DNA of 64,000 bases from Brevibacillus brevis (GCF_031583145.1 NZ_CP134050.1:4949501-5013500), one strand, 5' to 3'; shown: positions 34,283-43,672, counted from the stretch's first letter. Program-made: numbers and translations. The notes: generated by a model from the sequence alone, not told the origin.

Positions 34283-35869
34283 ATGATCAAAAGAAGAACC
34301 TATACCCTTCGATTCATTCTCGAGTGGCTCGTGGTCATTTCCGTTCTCGTCACGATGCTGATCGGGCTTGTTTCCTCCATACACGTCAATGAAGCCTCGC
34401 TCTCCGCCAGCTATCTGGAAAACAACTTTCGATACGCCCAGAAACTGGCGGGCAACACCACCGAGGTCGTGAGCGGCATGCAGAATACCGTGAACGCCTT
34501 GGCGATGCACACGGCTGAGCACCCGTTTTCCAACAAGGATCTGGACGACTGGTTTTCAGTCAACAAGCAGTACTTTCAATCTCTCTTCATCGCAGACGCC
34601 CACGGCATCATCCGTCAAGTCAGTCCCTCCGTCAAAGGGATCCTGCCCGGCACACAGCTTACCTCGCCCGCGTCACAGCAAGCCCTTCGGTTGAAACAGC
34701 CGTTTATCTCGGAGCCGTATTACGGCAAGGCAGGCCATCTCATCATTCTCGTTTCGTCCCCAATCGTGGACCAACAAGGGACGTACCAGGGCTTTGTCGG
34801 CGGAACCATTTACCTGGAAGAGGAAAATGCACTCAATCGGACGCTGGAGGAGCATATCTACGGAGACGGCTCCTATGTGTTCGTCGTCGACAAAACCGGC
34901 AGGCTCATCTTTCATCCCGAGAAAAAGCGCTTGGGGGATATTGTCACCATGAACCCCGCTGTCAAGCAAGCGTTGGAGGGCAAGAGCGGATACGCCGAAA
35001 TCGTCAACAGCAAAGGCGTTTCTTTTTTGGCCGGGTACTCGCACGAAAAAATCACAGGCTGGGGCATCATCTCCCAGACTCCGCGCTCAGTCCTGGACAA
35101 ATCCAACCGCCAGCTGGTCGGCAACCTGCTGTTGACCGCCCTGCCTTTTTTGCTGGTCACGGTCGCAATCGTCTGGCTGATCTCCAAAAACATCAGCAGC
35201 TCCTTGTCCAAGCTGGCCTTGTACTCGGATCGGTCCGTCGGGTCCGGAGGGGACGAGCCGGAGATCCCGACGACGACCTCTTCCATTTACGAGGTGCAAA
35301 AGCTGTACCAGAGCACGAGAATGGCGATCCGAAAAGTAAACCGGCGCTTGACCCAGCTTCAGGCAGAGGTCAGAACGGACGGATTGACCGGGCTTGCGAA
35401 TCGAAAAACGTTCGACGCCGCCCTCCAGGAGCGAATCAGAAGGCAGGCTCCGTTTTCCCTCGTGCTGCTCGACATCGACCATTTCAAGAAGGTCAACGAC
35501 TCGTTTGGTCACGTCACGGGAGACGAAGTCCTCAAGCAGGTGGCAAAGACGATGCTGGAGCAGACGCGGGAAGACGATCTTTGCTTCCGCTACGGCGGCG
35601 AGGAATTCGGCATCCTGATCGACGACGAGCACGTGCAGCTGGCCTGGCACATCGCCGAGCGTCTGCGTACCGCGATCTCCTCGCAAAAGCAGCAGACGGG
35701 CACCTCCATCACCATCTCTTCCGGTGTGGCCAACTTCCCTCTGCACGGAGCCAGGCCTGTCGAGATCGTGAGCATGGCCGATCAGGCGCTTTACCAATCC
35801 AAAGCAGATGGAAGAAACCGCACGACGCTTTTTCAGCCCAAGCAGGCTCGCTCCAGGCACGTACGCTGA
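34283..35869 (+). CDS. Diguanylate cyclase with extracytoplasmic dCACHE sensor
   Basis: Protein of 528 aa that should make cyclic di-GMP from GTP. First membrane segment about residues 10-32, then a double CACHE-type ligand-binding region (about 40-270), second membrane segment (about 281-302), then a cytoplasmic linker and a GGDEF domain (about 365-520). The active-site motif is GGEEF (438-442), and an inhibitory RxxD site (Arg429-Asp432) stands five residues before it, so product feedback is likely. AAAGGAG precedes the ATG at 34283. Monocistronic, with a terminator shared with the convergent amidohydrolase gene. Confidence 0.92.
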   Translation: MIKRRTYTLRFILEWLVVISVLVTMLIGLVSSIHVNEASLSASYLENNFRYAQKLAGNTTEVVSGMQNTVNALAMHTAEHPFSNKDLDDWFSVNKQYFQSLFIADAHGIIRQVSPSVKGILPGTQLTSPASQQALRLKQPFISEPYYGKAGHLIILVSSPIVDQQGTYQGFVGGTIYLEEENALNRTLEEHIYGDGSYVFVVDKTGRLIFHPEKKRLGDIVTMNPAVKQALEGKSGYAEIVNSKGVSFLAGYSHEKITGWGIISQTPRSVLDKSNRQLVGNLLLTALPFLLVTVAIVWLISKNISSSLSKLALYSDRSVGSGGDEPEIPTTTSSIYEVQKLYQSTRMAIRKVNRRLTQLQAEVRTDGLTGLANRKTFDAALQERIRRQAPFSLVLLDIDHFKKVNDSFGHVTGDEVLKQVAKTMLEQTREDDLCFRYGGEEFGILIDDEHVQLAWHIAERLRTAISSQKQQTGTSITISSGVANFPLHGARPVEIVSMADQALYQSKADGRNRTTLFQPKQARSRHVR

Positions 35870-35897
35870 AGCCTCGGTCGTTCGCCCGCCTCATGAC

Positions 35898-35946
35898 AAA
35901 AAGCCGGTCATTCAGGACGGACTGTTCTGAATGTTCCCGGCTTTTT
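35898..35946. terminator. Bidirectional terminator, cyclase / amidohydrolase
   Basis: AAAAAGCCGG pairs with CCGGCTTTTT, with inner CATTCAGGA/TTCTGAATG pairing. Both strands end in T-runs, serving both convergent genes. Confidence 0.9.
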
Positions 35947-35953
35947 GCCTTTG

Positions 35954-37291
35954 TCATATCCCTGCTTTCTGCGCCAGTGATTCCATGACTGCCTTGCTTT
36001 CGTACAAGATGCGCTCTTCGTCCAATGTGAGCAGCTCGCGGTTTTTCATGACCAGCTTGCCGTCGATGATGACGTCCTCTACATCTTTGCTTGTGACGGA
36101 TTCCACCAGGGAATTCACGAGATTGCGCGTCGGCCAGATGTGCGGCTGTTCGATGTTGACCAGAATGACGTCCGCTTTCTTCCCGACCTCGAGCGTGCCG
36201 ATGTCGTCCTCGATTTGCAAGGCCTCCGCTCCGCCGGCCGTAACCATTCGCAGCAGGTCCTTGGCAGGAAGCACAAGCGGGTCAAAGACGGGCAGCCCCC
36301 AATAGGCATGGATGCCGGAGCGGAACACCCGGATCTCGTCCCACAGGCTGAGATTGGAGCCGGAGGACCCGTCCGAGCCGATGCCGATGGACATTCCCAT
36401 CTGCATCATCCGCGGCGTTTTGGGAAATCCGTGCGAATTAAAGTTGGCTCGCGGGCAGTGGACGATTTTCACCTGCCGGTCCCGCAGCAGCTCCAATTCC
36501 TGCTCGGAGTACACGACGTTGTGCGCCGTCAGCAGGTTCGGCCCCAGCGCCCCCAAGGAATCCAGATACTCCACCGGCCGAAGTTTGTACTTCTCCAGGC
36601 AGTATCGTACTTCGTCGCGGTGCTCCGCCAAATGCGCATGCAGACCGGTCTTGTACGCTCTCGCCTTTTCGGCCGCCGCGGAAATCAGCTCGGGCGAGCA
36701 TGACATGACCTGGCGAATGCCAAACCAGACCTGGATTCTGCCGTCCCCTTTTCCGTGGTATTGCTTGTACAGCCACTCGTTGTTGTCCAGAATCGCTTCC
36801 ATCGGCTGCTTCATCGTGTCCGGCAGGAAGTCCCCGATATCGATGGACGAGCGCGTGATGGCAGCCCGCATGCCCGACTCGACCGTCGCTTCGATTACCT
36901 TGTGCATGTGGACGCCTCCCGCATCGGCAAACGCCGTCGTGCCGGACTTGATCATTTCCAGACAGCTGAGCTGGGCGCTCACATACGAATCATGCTCGTT
37001 CATGTTGCCCTCGTACGGAACCAGGATACGGGACCAGATCATCGGCAGCTCGTCCATCGTCCTCCCTTTGAGCAATTGCTGGCACGTATGCGTATGGGCA
37101 TCGACCAGGCCCGGCATGCAGAGCTTTCCTTTGCCTTCGAGGACACTGGCGGCCTCGTACTTTTCCTTGAGCGCCGCATAGCTGCCGATCTCGACGATGC
37201 GGGAGCCGGCGATCGCGATCGATCGGTTCGGGGCAATCTCCCAATCAGGGGTGAGCAAGCTGCAATCCTTGATGATAATATCGCATTTCAT
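35954..37291 (-). CDS. Amidohydrolase (MTA/SAH deaminase or TRZ/ATZ family)
   Basis: Protein of 445 aa, a metal-dependent TIM barrel of the AtzA/TrzN/MtaD group. The metal-binding HxH is in VDAHTHT (His66, His68), further ligands are in LHAHLAEH and LTAHNVV, and the Asp is in GIGSDGSSGSN. A C-terminal beta-sandwich segment (LEVGKKADVILVN) is typical. Likely reactions are deamination of a purine-like or thioadenosine-like compound; the exact substrate is not decided by sequence. It is last in the IclR-linked cluster after a nucleoside hydrolase and an MFS carrier, which points to nucleoside or purine salvage. Confidence 0.85.
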   Translation of the reverse strand: MKCDIIIKDCSLLTPDWEIAPNRSIAIAGSRIVEIGSYAALKEKYEAASVLEGKGKLCMPGLVDAHTHTCQQLLKGRTMDELPMIWSRILVPYEGNMNEHDSYVSAQLSCLEMIKSGTTAFADAGGVHMHKVIEATVESGMRAAITRSSIDIGDFLPDTMKQPMEAILDNNEWLYKQYHGKGDGRIQVWFGIRQVMSCSPELISAAAEKARAYKTGLHAHLAEHRDEVRYCLEKYKLRPVEYLDSLGALGPNLLTAHNVVYSEQELELLRDRQVKIVHCPRANFNSHGFPKTPRMMQMGMSIGIGSDGSSGSNLSLWDEIRVFRSGIHAYWGLPVFDPLVLPAKDLLRMVTAGGAEALQIEDDIGTLEVGKKADVILVNIEQPHIWPTRNLVNSLVESVTSKDVEDVIIDGKLVMKNRELLTLDEERILYESKAVMESLAQKAGI

Positions 37292-37311
37292 GAAAAAACA
37301 TCCCTTCCTTC

Positions 37312-37342
37312 GCGGGCCGCACTCAGCCGAGTGGCGGCCCGC
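37312..37342 (-). terminator. Intercistronic hairpin, nucleoside hydrolase / amidohydrolase
   Basis: GCGGGCCGCACTC pairs with GAGTGGCGGCCCGC, with one bulged base. A T-run follows on the minus strand only 13 nt later, overlapping the next gene start. It may reduce read-through into the amidohydrolase gene or protect upstream mRNA. Confidence 0.5.
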
Positions 37343-37355
37343 ATTCTGGTCAGAC

Positions 37356-38273
37356 TCAACCGATTCGGTGGAAAAAGTCGTTCATAAACCGGTCCGCGTC
37401 CACCTGCACGCTTACCCTCGTAGTCGGCTCGGCTTTGCCTGTCCGATTCAGATCTTCCGTCGTCCGGCCCAAAGCGTCTTCCTCCAGATCTACCTGGATA
37501 AACATAGGAATGGTCCGCACCAGATCCGGATAGGCCGCTACCCCCACCGCCAACGGGTCGTGCAGCGCGCATCCCGGCAAATACGGGTGGAGTTCTTTAT
37601 AGGCATCCAGATAAAATTGCGCGCTCGGTGCAAGCCGCTGTGCCAGTTTGCTTCCTCCATCCCGCCAGCGTTTCACATCCCGCGCCGTCAAGAGCGTTTT
37701 GCGGGTCACATCGAGCCCCACCATGGTGATCGGCAAAGTAGAGCCAAAGACGAGACTGGCCGCTTCCGGATCAATGATGATGTTGGCTTCGGCAAATTTG
37801 GTGACGTTGCCCACAGTCATGACCGCTCCGCCCATGATAACGACCCTTCCTACCATCTCCGCGATTTCCGGCGCCTTTGCGAGCGCCATGGCGAGATTCG
37901 TCAGCGGAGCGGTCGCCACAATCGTGAGCTCGGACTTGTACTTGTAGATGTGCTCGATCATGGCATCGACGGCATGACGGGTAGCGACTGGCGCTTCCAC
38001 CGGACCCAGGGTGTTTCCCAAGCCGTCCGTTCCGTGGATCCTCCCGCTGTACGCGCGCGTGCGGGTAAGCGGGTTCTCCGCGCCTTTCCATACCGGCACG
38101 TCGACTTCCGCATACTCCAGTATTTTGCAGGTATTTCGATAGGAAAAGTCCACTGGCGCCATCCCGTACGTCGTCGTGATTCCGATCAGCTCCACATGGG
38201 GCAGAGCGGCGGCGTACGCAATGGCAAGAGCATCATCGATCCCCGTATCTACATCCATCAAGATCTTTTGCAT
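37356..38273 (-). CDS. Nucleoside hydrolase (IunH/RihB family)
   Basis: Protein of 305 aa that hydrolyses the N-glycosidic bond of ribonucleosides. The Ca2+-binding signature DVDTGIDDALA at residues 7-17, the TVGNVT-type segment VGNVTKFAE, and the second Asp in CALHDPLAVGVA are all present, so it should be active. It is co-directional with the MFS transporter upstream and the amidohydrolase downstream. Base specificity cannot be told. Confidence 0.88.
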   Translation of the reverse strand: MQKILMDVDTGIDDALAIAYAAALPHVELIGITTTYGMAPVDFSYRNTCKILEYAEVDVPVWKGAENPLTRTRAYSGRIHGTDGLGNTLGPVEAPVATRHAVDAMIEHIYKYKSELTIVATAPLTNLAMALAKAPEIAEMVGRVVIMGGAVMTVGNVTKFAEANIIIDPEAASLVFGSTLPITMVGLDVTRKTLLTARDVKRWRDGGSKLAQRLAPSAQFYLDAYKELHPYLPGCALHDPLAVGVAAYPDLVRTIPMFIQVDLEEDALGRTTEDLNRTGKAEPTTRVSVQVDADRFMNDFFHRIG

Positions 38274-38291
38274 CGCTAGCTTCCTTTCATG

Positions 38292-39722
38292 TCAGACTTG
38301 TCCTTGCGCAGATGTCCCCGGCTCCCTTTGACCGAACTCTTCCTGGCGGTTGAAGCTCTTGCCGAACACACTGACGAAAAGCCACGTCGCCAGGCCGATC
38401 AAGATCATGAGCACGAGCGAGACGTTGCTGAACAAGGCTGTTTGCGTATTCGCGGAAAAGTCCACGATCTTCGTCATCATGAACGGCTGGCCGTAAAGCA
38501 TGGCGACAAACGCTCCGCCAAGGGAAGCCGCGATCGTGACCACCAGTTTTTCGACCCCGATCCCGGCACCGTGCTGATGCGTGGGCAAAAGCTGCGTGAA
38601 ATTCGCCAAATACCCGGAGAAGAACAGTACGTAGCCAATGTTGAACAACCCCATGCCCACGAACGAAAAGACAACGGAAAAGCCGACGAAGAAAGCAATC
38701 ATGCCCAAGCCGGCGAAAATGAATGTCCCTCCCAGCAGCGCGATGTTGCGGTATCCGATCTTTTTGATGATGCGCCCCGTGAACATCCCGATGATGAACG
38801 CAGCGATGTTTGTGATCGTGTAAAACGCGCCGATCGTGCTGGTGGACATGTGGTACGTCTTGTTCACGATAAACGGGAAGACGAAGTAGAAGCCGATTTG
38901 CGTGGCGTAGAACAAAACGCCGACGATCAAGGAACGCGTGATGCCCCGAGTCCGGAACAGTTCCGGCTTCAGGAACGGATTCTTGCTCTTGAACGTATGC
39001 CAGACGAACAAGGCTGCACAGACGACAGCACCGATCAGAAGGAGCGGGTATTGCATTTTGAATGTCAGGTACGTGATGAGGAAGGTGGAGATCGCAGTCA
39101 TCAGGATCATGCCCACGGCGTCGAAGGAACCTTTCAGCGTCACTTCTTTCGGCAGGTTTTTAAACAGCACGGGCAAGCCGAAAATCGTCAGGACCGGAAT
39201 CAAAAAGACGAGATTCCAGCTCAAGTACTCCGCGATGTAACCGCCGAACAAATGGCCGGCCGCGCTCGCCAGTTGATAGATGGCCGTGTTGTAGCCCAGG
39301 TATTTGGCAGCCGTCAGCTTGTCGAAGTACTTGATGGCGATAATGATCTGCAAGGCGACCGGGGCAGCGATCGTCACCGCGAAGAGAATGCGCGAAACAA
39401 CCAGAAGGGTAAAGCTGTCCTGCGAAAATACTCCCAGCAGGGTGGCGACCGGAAAGGCGACACTGGTGAGCAGCATGACTTTGCGAATACTGATGATATC
39501 GGACAAGGCCGTGTACACAATCGAAGCAATCCCGAAAAACAGCTTGCTGAACGTCACAATCAGGCTGATCGTGGAAGGCGTTACCCCGAACTGCTCCGAC
39601 AGGTTGGGAGTAATCAAATTGAACACATTGTCGTTGAATGTGTAGAAAAATTCGAACAACAGGATCCAGGGCATGCACCTGGCTACTCTTCGCTGGATGT
39701 CTTCCTTTTGCAATTCGTTCAT
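38292..39722 (-). CDS. MFS transporter
   Basis: Protein of 476 aa with about 12-14 membrane segments. The N-terminal half has FEFFYTFNDNVFNLITPNLSEQFGV and LSDIISIRKVMLLTSVAFPVATLLG, and the second half starts near RGITRSLIVGVLFYATQIGF. Context (nucleoside hydrolase 18 bp downstream) suggests nucleoside or nucleobase import, although the family resembles drug carriers. The ATG at 39722 has GAGGGAG 5 nt upstream. A motif shared with the IclR promoter lies about 140 bp upstream. Confidence 0.85.
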   Translation of the reverse strand: MNELQKEDIQRRVARCMPWILLFEFFYTFNDNVFNLITPNLSEQFGVTPSTISLIVTFSKLFFGIASIVYTALSDIISIRKVMLLTSVAFPVATLLGVFSQDSFTLLVVSRILFAVTIAAPVALQIIIAIKYFDKLTAAKYLGYNTAIYQLASAAGHLFGGYIAEYLSWNLVFLIPVLTIFGLPVLFKNLPKEVTLKGSFDAVGMILMTAISTFLITYLTFKMQYPLLLIGAVVCAALFVWHTFKSKNPFLKPELFRTRGITRSLIVGVLFYATQIGFYFVFPFIVNKTYHMSTSTIGAFYTITNIAAFIIGMFTGRIIKKIGYRNIALLGGTFIFAGLGMIAFFVGFSVVFSFVGMGLFNIGYVLFFSGYLANFTQLLPTHQHGAGIGVEKLVVTIAASLGGAFVAMLYGQPFMMTKIVDFSANTQTALFSNVSLVLMILIGLATWLFVSVFGKSFNRQEEFGQREPGTSAQGQV

Positions 39723-39863
39723 CGAGGCTCCCTCTTTCCCCATAAAAATCAGGATTCATGGTGCAATGAATCAATTTGCTTCTCGGTTCGCGCCGGCATG
39801 ACTACCTTCCTCACCTCCTCAGCCGAGTTCCCGATACATTCAAATGGAAGCACTATCCCAATT

Positions 39864-39875
39864 CGTTCTTATTTG
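39864..39875 (-). promoter_or_regulatory. Candidate IclR operator upstream of MFS gene
   Basis: CAAATAAGAACG on the minus strand, between the IclR gene and the MFS gene it may control. The same 11 bases CAAATAAGAAC occur upstream of the IclR gene at 40691-40701. Confidence 0.45.
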
Positions 39876-39908
39876 AAGGACGTTGTTCTTCTTATATTAC
39901 AAAAAAAA

Positions 39909-40673
39909 TTATCGGGCACCCAGCCGCTTGGATATGTCATGCGCCGCCTGCTGGCATAGCCAAAGCAAACGATCTTTGTCTTTGCTCATTCGGATCTCCA
40001 ATCCGGAAATCGAAAGGCCCGCGACGACATTGCCCGTATAATCGCGAATCGGCACGGCGATGCCCATCCCGCCCAACGAAAAATCGTTCGCGGAAATCGA
40101 GTAGCCTTGCTCCCTGATCGTCTCCAGCTCCCTTTGCAGCTCGGCCGGATCTACGACGGTGTACTTGGTGAAGCTCGGCAGCTCCTTTGAAATGATTTGC
40201 CGAATCCTCTCCTCCGGCAGGTAGGCCAGCAGGATTTTGGTGGTCGCACCGGCGTGGAGAGGGACGCGTTTCCCCATAGGCGACGTGTAGCGGACACTTT
40301 GGGAAGACTCGACTTTTTCGATGCAAATGCCATCCAAATGGTCTACAATCATTAGCATGACCGTCTCGTTCGTCTGCTCGCACAGCTCTTCCATGATCGG
40401 TTTGGCAATGGTGCGGATGTTGATCTGGCTGGCGGCGATCATCCCCAGCTCAAACAGCTTGATGCCGAGCGAGTATTTTTGGTTCTCCGGATTTTGTTTC
40501 ACGAAGCCGCGATTTTCCAGCGTCACGAGCGCCCTGTGCACTACGCTTTTGTACACCTGCAAATGCTCGCTAAGCTCGGATACTCCCCACTCCGGCTTTT
40601 CCAGGGTAAAGCATTCCAAAATCTTCAGAATCCTGTCCCCAGTCTCTAATTTGGCTGTTTTCTTCGTTTCCAT
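39909..40673 (-). CDS. IclR-family transcriptional regulator
   Basis: Protein of 254 aa. N-terminal winged helix (DRILKILECFTLEKPEWGVSELSEHLQVYKSVVHRALVTLENRGFV) and a C-terminal IclR effector domain (about residues 80-250) with GMGIAVPIRDYTGNVVAGLSISG. Likely a regulator of the downstream co-directional MFS, nucleoside hydrolase and amidohydrolase genes. The ATG at 40673 has AAGG 6 nt upstream. Confidence 0.9.
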   Translation of the reverse strand: METKKTAKLETGDRILKILECFTLEKPEWGVSELSEHLQVYKSVVHRALVTLENRGFVKQNPENQKYSLGIKLFELGMIAASQINIRTIAKPIMEELCEQTNETVMLMIVDHLDGICIEKVESSQSVRYTSPMGKRVPLHAGATTKILLAYLPEERIRQIISKELPSFTKYTVVDPAELQRELETIREQGYSISANDFSLGGMGIAVPIRDYTGNVVAGLSISGLEIRMSKDKDRLLWLCQQAAHDISKRLGAR

Positions 40674-40685
40674 GGCACACCTTCG

Positions 40686-40709
40686 TTCTGCAAATAAGAA
40701 CATCGTTCT
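40686..40709 (+). promoter_or_regulatory. Palindromic element upstream of IclR gene
   Basis: GTTCT-GCAAAT-AAGAAC followed by GAAC-ATC-GTTC, nested inverted repeats just upstream of the IclR start, containing the CAAATAAGAAC motif also found upstream of the MFS gene. A good candidate for IclR autoregulation. Confidence 0.5.
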
Positions 40710-40786
40710 CTATTTATGTTTTCTCCATTATAGTTGAGAATTTTCTCGTTGGGAATAGCGGCTCGCCAGAAAAAGAAATCTTGCCA

Positions 40787-40816
40787 TTTGAAAAAACCCC
40801 GTACGCACCGGGGTTT
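40787..40816 (-). terminator. Terminator of the spoVA cluster
   Basis: AAACCCC (40794) pairs with GGGGTTT (to 40816); on the minus strand six T follow the stem. It lies 45 bp after the spoVAE stop codon. Confidence 0.88.
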
Positions 40817-40860
40817 CTTGTTCGTTCACCAGTTGCACAAGCCGGACTTTCCATCGGGAT

Positions 40861-41211
40861 TCAACCCTTCGGCCGAAACAAGAGCGCCATAATGAACCCA
40901 AATACAATCGCCGCCGATATACCGGCACTGGTCACTTCAAAAATTCCCGTGACAATGCCGATCAGTCCCGTTTTTTCCGCTTCCGCCATCGCGCCGTGCA
41001 CCAGCGCATTGCCAAAGCTGGTAATCGGCACGGTTGCCCCCGCGCCTGCAAACTTGATCAACGGTTCGTACAAGCCTACGCCATCCAGCACCGCCCCGGC
41101 CACTACCAAGGACGACATGGTGTGGGCCGGGGTTAATTTCACCACATCAATCAGAAACTGTCCGATCAGGCAGATCGTTCCACCCACCAGAAATGCCCAG
41201 AGAAACGTCAT
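40861..41211 (-). CDS. spoVAE: Stage V sporulation protein AE (SpoVAEb type)
   Basis: Protein of 116 aa with three or four membrane segments and the SpoVAEb pattern ([58 protein letters not shown]). It is part of the inner spore-membrane channel that moves Ca-dipicolinate during sporulation and germination. GGAGGGGG precedes the ATG. Last gene of the cluster; a terminator follows. Confidence 0.93.
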   Translation of the reverse strand: MTFLWAFLVGGTICLIGQFLIDVVKLTPAHTMSSLVVAGAVLDGVGLYEPLIKFAGAGATVPITSFGNALVHGAMAEAEKTGLIGIVTGIFEVTSAGISAAIVFGFIMALLFRPKG

Positions 41212-41232
41212 GCTCCCCCTCCTTACCGCTAT

Positions 41233-42234
41233 TTACGCTTCGATCGCTACGGCGTGGGCGATGCACGGAATGCTCTCGCCTTGCTGGTACGAAATGGGGG
41301 AAAGCAGCGCTCCCGTGGCAACCACCAGCATCCGCTTGATCTTGCCTGCCTTCATTTTTCCGAGCAAATGGCCATACGTGACAGTCGCGCAGCAACCGCA
41401 TCCGCTTCCTCCTGACCATACTTGGGGATTGTCCCCGTAAATCAGCATGCCGCAATCCACGTATCGATCCAGCGGAATATGTACGTTGTGATTGGGGAGC
41501 AGTTCAGAGAGAATGGAATGCCCGACCTTTCCCAGATCGCCAGTGACGACCAGGTCGTAGTGGTCGTGCGGTAGCTGCAAATCCCGAAAGTGCGTCTCCA
41601 ATGTCGCCAATGCTGCCGGCGCCATGGCTCCTCCCATGTTGAACGGGTCGCTCAAGCCCATATCCACGATTTTGCCGATGGTCGCCGCCTGGATGCGCGG
41701 CCCGCTCCCTTCCTTTGCGACGACGGCTGCCCCGGCTCCCGTGACGGTCCATTGGGCGGTAGGCGGTTTTTGCCCGCCGTATTCCGTCGGATAGCGGTAC
41801 TGCTTTTCAGCGGCAGCATTGTGGCTGCTGGTAGCTGCCAATACGTAATCAGCAGCCCCGCTGTCTACCAGCTGGGCTGCCAGGGCCAAGCCTTCCATCG
41901 AGGTGGAGCAAGCGCCGAAAATTCCGAGGAAAGGGATGGCGAGCGTGCGGGCCGAAAAGTTGGCGGAAATCGTTTGATTCATCAAATCGCCGGCCAGCAT
42001 GAAATGAATTTGTTCTTTGGTGAGATTCGCCTTCGCGATGGCTTTGTCGCAGGCTTCCTCCAGCAATACCCGCTCCGCCTTTTCCCAGCTGTCCTGGCCC
42101 ATCATGAGGTCGCCGTGAAGCGTATCAAAATCTTCGGCCAGCGGTCCCTTCGCCTCGAATGGACCGCCAATCGCAGCCGAGGCGGCAATGACCGGCTTGC
42201 TGGGAAACACCCAGGACTGGTGACCTTGGCGCAT
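41233..42234 (-). CDS. spoVAD: Stage V sporulation protein AD
   Basis: Protein of 333 aa with a thiolase-like fold: GIFGACSTSMEGLALAAQLVDSG around the cysteine, GAGAAVVAKEG, and SGGSGCGCCATVTYGHLL. SpoVAD binds dipicolinic acid on the outer side of the inner spore membrane and is needed for its uptake. It begins 3 bp after the spoVAC stop. Complete. Confidence 0.95.
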   Translation of the reverse strand: MRQGHQSWVFPSKPVIAASAAIGGPFEAKGPLAEDFDTLHGDLMMGQDSWEKAERVLLEEACDKAIAKANLTKEQIHFMLAGDLMNQTISANFSARTLAIPFLGIFGACSTSMEGLALAAQLVDSGAADYVLAATSSHNAAAEKQYRYPTEYGGQKPPTAQWTVTGAGAAVVAKEGSGPRIQAATIGKIVDMGLSDPFNMGGAMAPAALATLETHFRDLQLPHDHYDLVVTGDLGKVGHSILSELLPNHNVHIPLDRYVDCGMLIYGDNPQVWSGGSGCGCCATVTYGHLLGKMKAGKIKRMLVVATGALLSPISYQQGESIPCIAHAVAIEA

Positions 42235-42237
42235 GCT

Positions 42238-42723
42238 TCATTCCCCCATTGTTGACAAGATGTTGAACACGGTCTTGATCAGCCCAATGAAAAATGCGGA
42301 AGTGACCCCAAATACAATCACGGATCCCGCCAGCTTGAACATGTTTCCGCCTACTCCCAGGACGAATCCTTCGCTGCGGTGATCGATCGCCGCAGACGCG
42401 ATGGAATTGGCGAACCCTGTAACCGGGACGCTCGTTCCCGCGCCGGCCCACTGAGCGATCCGGTCATACAGCCCCAGTCCGGTCAGCAGGGCTGAAAGGA
42501 AGATCAATACGGCCGCAGTCGGATTGCCTGCCGTCTTCTCCGTGAAGTCAAAATAACGAATGAACATCTCCTGCAGAGCTTGTCCGATCAGACAAATGAC
42601 GCCGCCCACCAGAAAGGCCCTGACGAAGTTTCGTGCCAGAGGCCGGGGAGGCTCATGCCGTTTGGCCAGCTCCTGATATTTCAGTTGCGTCAACGTAAGC
42701 TTTTTCTTTTTTTGGTCAGCCAT
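42238..42723 (-). CDS. spoVAC: Stage V sporulation protein AC
   Basis: Protein of 161 aa. A basic N-terminus (MADQKKKKLTLTQLKYQELAKRHEP) is followed by four membrane segments with FLVGGVICLIGQALQEMF, GAGTSVPVTGFANSIASAAID and GVTSAFFIGLIKTVFN. SpoVAC is a membrane channel subunit for dipicolinate release, described as mechanosensitive. The longer frame upstream (to 42864) overlaps the DUF421 gene and is not used. Confidence 0.95.
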   Translation of the reverse strand: MADQKKKKLTLTQLKYQELAKRHEPPRPLARNFVRAFLVGGVICLIGQALQEMFIRYFDFTEKTAGNPTAAVLIFLSALLTGLGLYDRIAQWAGAGTSVPVTGFANSIASAAIDHRSEGFVLGVGGNMFKLAGSVIVFGVTSAFFIGLIKTVFNILSTMGE

Positions 42724-42737
42724 GCAAATCACTCCCG

Positions 42738-43598
42738 TCAGCGTATCAAGAGCGGCCTTACCTGATCGATCACGCCCTGCAGCTTTTCCGCGTCGTACTG
42801 GTAAAACCGTTTCATCCGCTTGTCCTGTGTATCCAGGGCAAACAGCTCCAAATCCGCCTGGCATTTTTTCAAGGTGGCATACGTCAGCTTCATCTCAATG
42901 GGCTGGGCTACCTGCAATTTGTCGTCATACAAGTCCAGATACAGCTGCCCGCCTTTGTCGACTTGCCCGAGAAATACGTTCTCCAGCGCAACTCCGGCTT
43001 TTTCCAGCTCGGTCCTCAGCCATCTGCGGTTCAGCCCGATCGTCGCCAATGGTTCGTCCATGATGACGCCGTCCATAATGACCGCCTGGGGCTCTTCCGC
43101 AGGAGAGACGACCAGCTCCAGGTGCTGTGGAGTGACAGGCTGATTCTGCGACTTGAGCAGCACGCTTACTTCTCCGTTCGCTTCCATCAAGGCAAATTCC
43201 ACGTCTGCCGCACGGAACACATTTTTAATTCGCAATTGTTCCAGCAGGTCTTCCGTCGTCAGCCGCTCTTTTTTCAGGTTGTCTTCCAGAATCTTGCCGT
43301 CTTTGATGAGAATCGTGGCGTTGCCCTCCACCAGATTCCGGATTGTCTTGCTTTTCAACGACAGCCAATCCATTAAAACGGGAAACAGCCCGATGATGGT
43401 CAAGGCGATCAGACTGTGGTACATGGGGCCATCCATGTCCGTCGCCATGAAGGCAGCGATGGATCCGATGGTGATTCCCACGATGTACTCGATGTATGTA
43501 AGCTGACGAATCTGCCTTTTTCCAATCAGCTTGGTCAGCACAAACAAATACACGATGGCTACTACGGACCGGATGACAAGATTAAGCCATTCAGGCAT
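42738..43598 (-). CDS. DUF421 (YetF-like) membrane protein with C-terminal DUF1657-like segment
   Basis: Protein of 286 aa. Three N-terminal membrane segments (about residues 5-80) and the DUF421 core (KRQIRQLTYIEYIVGITIGS, NATILIKDGKILEDNLKKERLT, GEVSVLLKS) are standard. The last 50 residues (MKLTYATLKKCQADLELFAL and following) align by eye with the 68-aa DUF1657 protein encoded just upstream. So a DUF1657-like module is fused to the end. DUF421/DUF1657 genes accompany the mobile spoVA2mob-type operons linked to spore heat resistance (recalled knowledge). The ATG at 43598 is 14 bp after a GGTAGGTGG site. Confidence 0.88.
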   Translation of the reverse strand: MPEWLNLVIRSVVAIVYLFVLTKLIGKRQIRQLTYIEYIVGITIGSIAAFMATDMDGPMYHSLIALTIIGLFPVLMDWLSLKSKTIRNLVEGNATILIKDGKILEDNLKKERLTTEDLLEQLRIKNVFRAADVEFALMEANGEVSVLLKSQNQPVTPQHLELVVSPAEEPQAVIMDGVIMDEPLATIGLNRRWLRTELEKAGVALENVFLGQVDKGGQLYLDLYDDKLQVAQPIEMKLTYATLKKCQADLELFALDTQDKRMKRFYQYDAEKLQGVIDQVRPLLIR

Positions 43599-43672
43599 GT
43601 TCCACCTACCCCCAATTCCCTTCAGGGACCGGAAGAGGAACACTCCTCTTCCTGGCACCTGGTTGGAAGCAA

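Noticed and set aside
38289-39959. Plus-strand open frame of 556 codons antisense to the MFS transporter
   Set aside because: The minus-strand frame has clear membrane segments and a ribosome site; the antisense frame is charged low-complexity shadow sequence.
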